Shown here in pieces: positions 63,178 through 64,000 of a stretch of DNA of 64,000 nucleotides. The notes below the pieces were generated by a model. The model did no database searches. It saw nothing but the letters and a program-made list of their open reading frames with translations, and had not been told where the DNA came from. The position numbers and the translations under genes were made by a program. This DNA comes from Ga0077555 sp050187415 (lineage in GTDB: Bacteria; Pseudomonadota; Alphaproteobacteria; Rhizobiales; Hyphomicrobiaceae), in NCBI GenBank assembly GCA_050187415.1, contig JBFWXN010000010.1, forward strand, positions 1-64,000, given 5' to 3'. Within the stretch, counting starts at the first letter, position 1, and the number at the start of each line of letters is the position of its first letter.

Positions 63178-63696
63178 ATGACATTCGAGGCGACATGGCG
63201 CGCCATCATCGAATTCATGCAAGGTCACATCGCCTATGCGGAGCCGCTGGTGTTCGCACTCGGCTTCGCCGAAGGCATTCCAGGCCTGTCCATTCTCGTG
63301 CCGTCGAGCGCCATATTCCTGGCGGTCGGCGCCGCACACAGCAGCGCGGGCGGCGAGTTCTGGAACCTTTGGCTTTCCGCGAGCCTCGGCTGCGTCGTCG
63401 GCGACTGGGTGACCTACAGTCTCGGGCGCGTACTCAGGAGCGATGTGACCCGGTTGCGCTACTTTGCGGTGCATCCGGACGCGATTGCGGCCGGTCATGC
63501 CGTCTTCGAACGCTGGGGACCGCTCGCCGTTCTCGCGGGTAAGTTCACCGGTTTCGCCCGCCCGTTCATTCCGGTCGTGGCCGGCATCCTGACCATGCCC
63601 CCGCACCTCTTCTTCCTGTCCAGTGCCGTCTCCTCGATCGCCTGGGCAGGCGTATTCCTGTCTCCAGGGTATGGCCTGGGCTTCTTCATGAAATAA
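63178..63696 (+). CDS. DedA-family membrane protein (copy 2)
   Basis: A 172-residue DedA protein: YAEPLVFALGFAEGIPGLSI, SASLGCVVGDWVTYSLGRVL, FERWGPLAVLAGKFTGFARP and FIPVVAGILTMPPHLFFLSS. It keeps the same conserved Glu, Gly-Asp and Arg positions as copy 1 but has diverged strongly, so the duplication is old or the two are recruited separately. It starts 33 bases after copy 1, so they form one operon. Confidence 0.92.
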   Translation: MTFEATWRAIIEFMQGHIAYAEPLVFALGFAEGIPGLSILVPSSAIFLAVGAAHSSAGGEFWNLWLSASLGCVVGDWVTYSLGRVLRSDVTRLRYFAVHPDAIAAGHAVFERWGPLAVLAGKFTGFARPFIPVVAGILTMPPHLFFLSSAVSSIAWAGVFLSPGYGLGFFMK

Positions 63697-63833
63697 CGCC
63701 TTCAGAAACACGCTTCGGGCGGCGCGGGCTTGTCGAGGACGAGATTTCCGACTAGGCATCGAGCCAACGTCACGCACGCGACCCACCTCGCGTGAAAGAC
63801 CAGCGTCAAACGACAAACATCACGGAGCCTCCC

Positions 63834-64000
63834 ATGTCATTCGCCCCAGGCGCACGTTCTGCGCGCAATGTCGAGAAGCAGAAGCGCAAGGCCAAACGCA
63901 AGGCTGAGCCGAAAACGGCCACGAGCAGCATCGGCACGACACTAGGTGCCCGCCAGCGCTCGAAGAAGGCCGCCAACAAGCGTCGCGGGACGGTTACGGC
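63834..64000 (+). CDS. Very basic small hypothetical protein (partial, runs off the window)
   Basis: The ATG at 63834 is preceded by CACGGAG. It opens MSFAPGARSARNVEKQKRKA, and the visible 55 residues are rich in Lys and Arg, with a second basic run in ARQRSKKAANKRRG. The composition suggests a nucleic-acid-binding protein. The stop lies beyond the window, so length and family are unknown. Confidence 0.6.
   Translation, partial: MSFAPGARSARNVEKQKRKAKRKAEPKTATSSIGTTLGARQRSKKAANKRRGTVT

Overview
The window is GC-rich chromosomal DNA from an alphaproteobacterium, most likely of the Hyphomicrobiales (Rhizobiales) group. Pointers are an ExoR-like periplasmic Sel1-repeat protein, an EipA/DUF1134 protein, an IalB-family protein, HspQ, and the gene order HDAC-like / xseB / dxs / tlyA / RNA methyltransferase. 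No rRNA, tRNA, IS element, prophage or CRISPR array was found. Genes are dense on both strands. Long ORFs opposite real genes are shadows caused by GC-rich codons and were left out.

Layout. 1-5 kb: a YqeY-type protein (partial) divergent from carA, a ChaN-like protein, a TauE/SafE exporter and an enoyl-CoA hydratase-family protein. 5-6.3 kb: small orphan genes. 6.3-13.1 kb: an envelope-related block with a lytic-transglycosylase-like protein, an enlarged EipA-like protein, and on the minus strand a very unusual receptor. This receptor joins a type-1 periplasmic ligand-binding domain to a pentameric ligand-gated ion channel (Cys-loop superfamily), and it is divergent from an acetolactate-synthase-like ThDP enzyme. 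13-20.5 kb: bicupin, hydroxypyruvate isomerase, DEAD-box helicase, and the minus-strand set mtnP, def, fmt. 20.5-26.4 kb: HDAC-like hydrolase, xseB, dxs, a strong terminator that may close a small RNA, tlyA and a 23S rRNA uracil methyltransferase. 26.4-33.6 kb: a LysR regulator divergent from glcDEF (glycolate oxidase), then two tandem paralogous membrane proteins of unknown function.

33.6-43.6 kb: haloacid dehalogenase, aroC, a luciferase-like monooxygenase, a family-5 solute-binding protein, ialB-like gene, hspQ, and trpG-trpD. 43.8-53.9 kb: a mainly catabolic stretch (aldehyde dehydrogenase, amidohydrolase, MFS transporter, second luciferase-like monooxygenase, SDR, CaiB/BaiF CoA-transferase, CoA-binding protein, glyoxalase-fold protein, ECHDC3-type protein, thioesterase). 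54-64 kb: rplM-rpsI with a promoter and terminator, a TauD-type dioxygenase, exonuclease III, ExoR-like regulator, a lone LutA-type iron-sulfur protein, anchored cytochrome c, quinone oxidoreductase, a lipoprotein, two tandem DedA proteins and the start of a very basic small protein.

The item most worth follow-up is the 789-residue receptor-channel fusion at 8853-11222. All functional calls rest on motifs read by eye; no database search was run.
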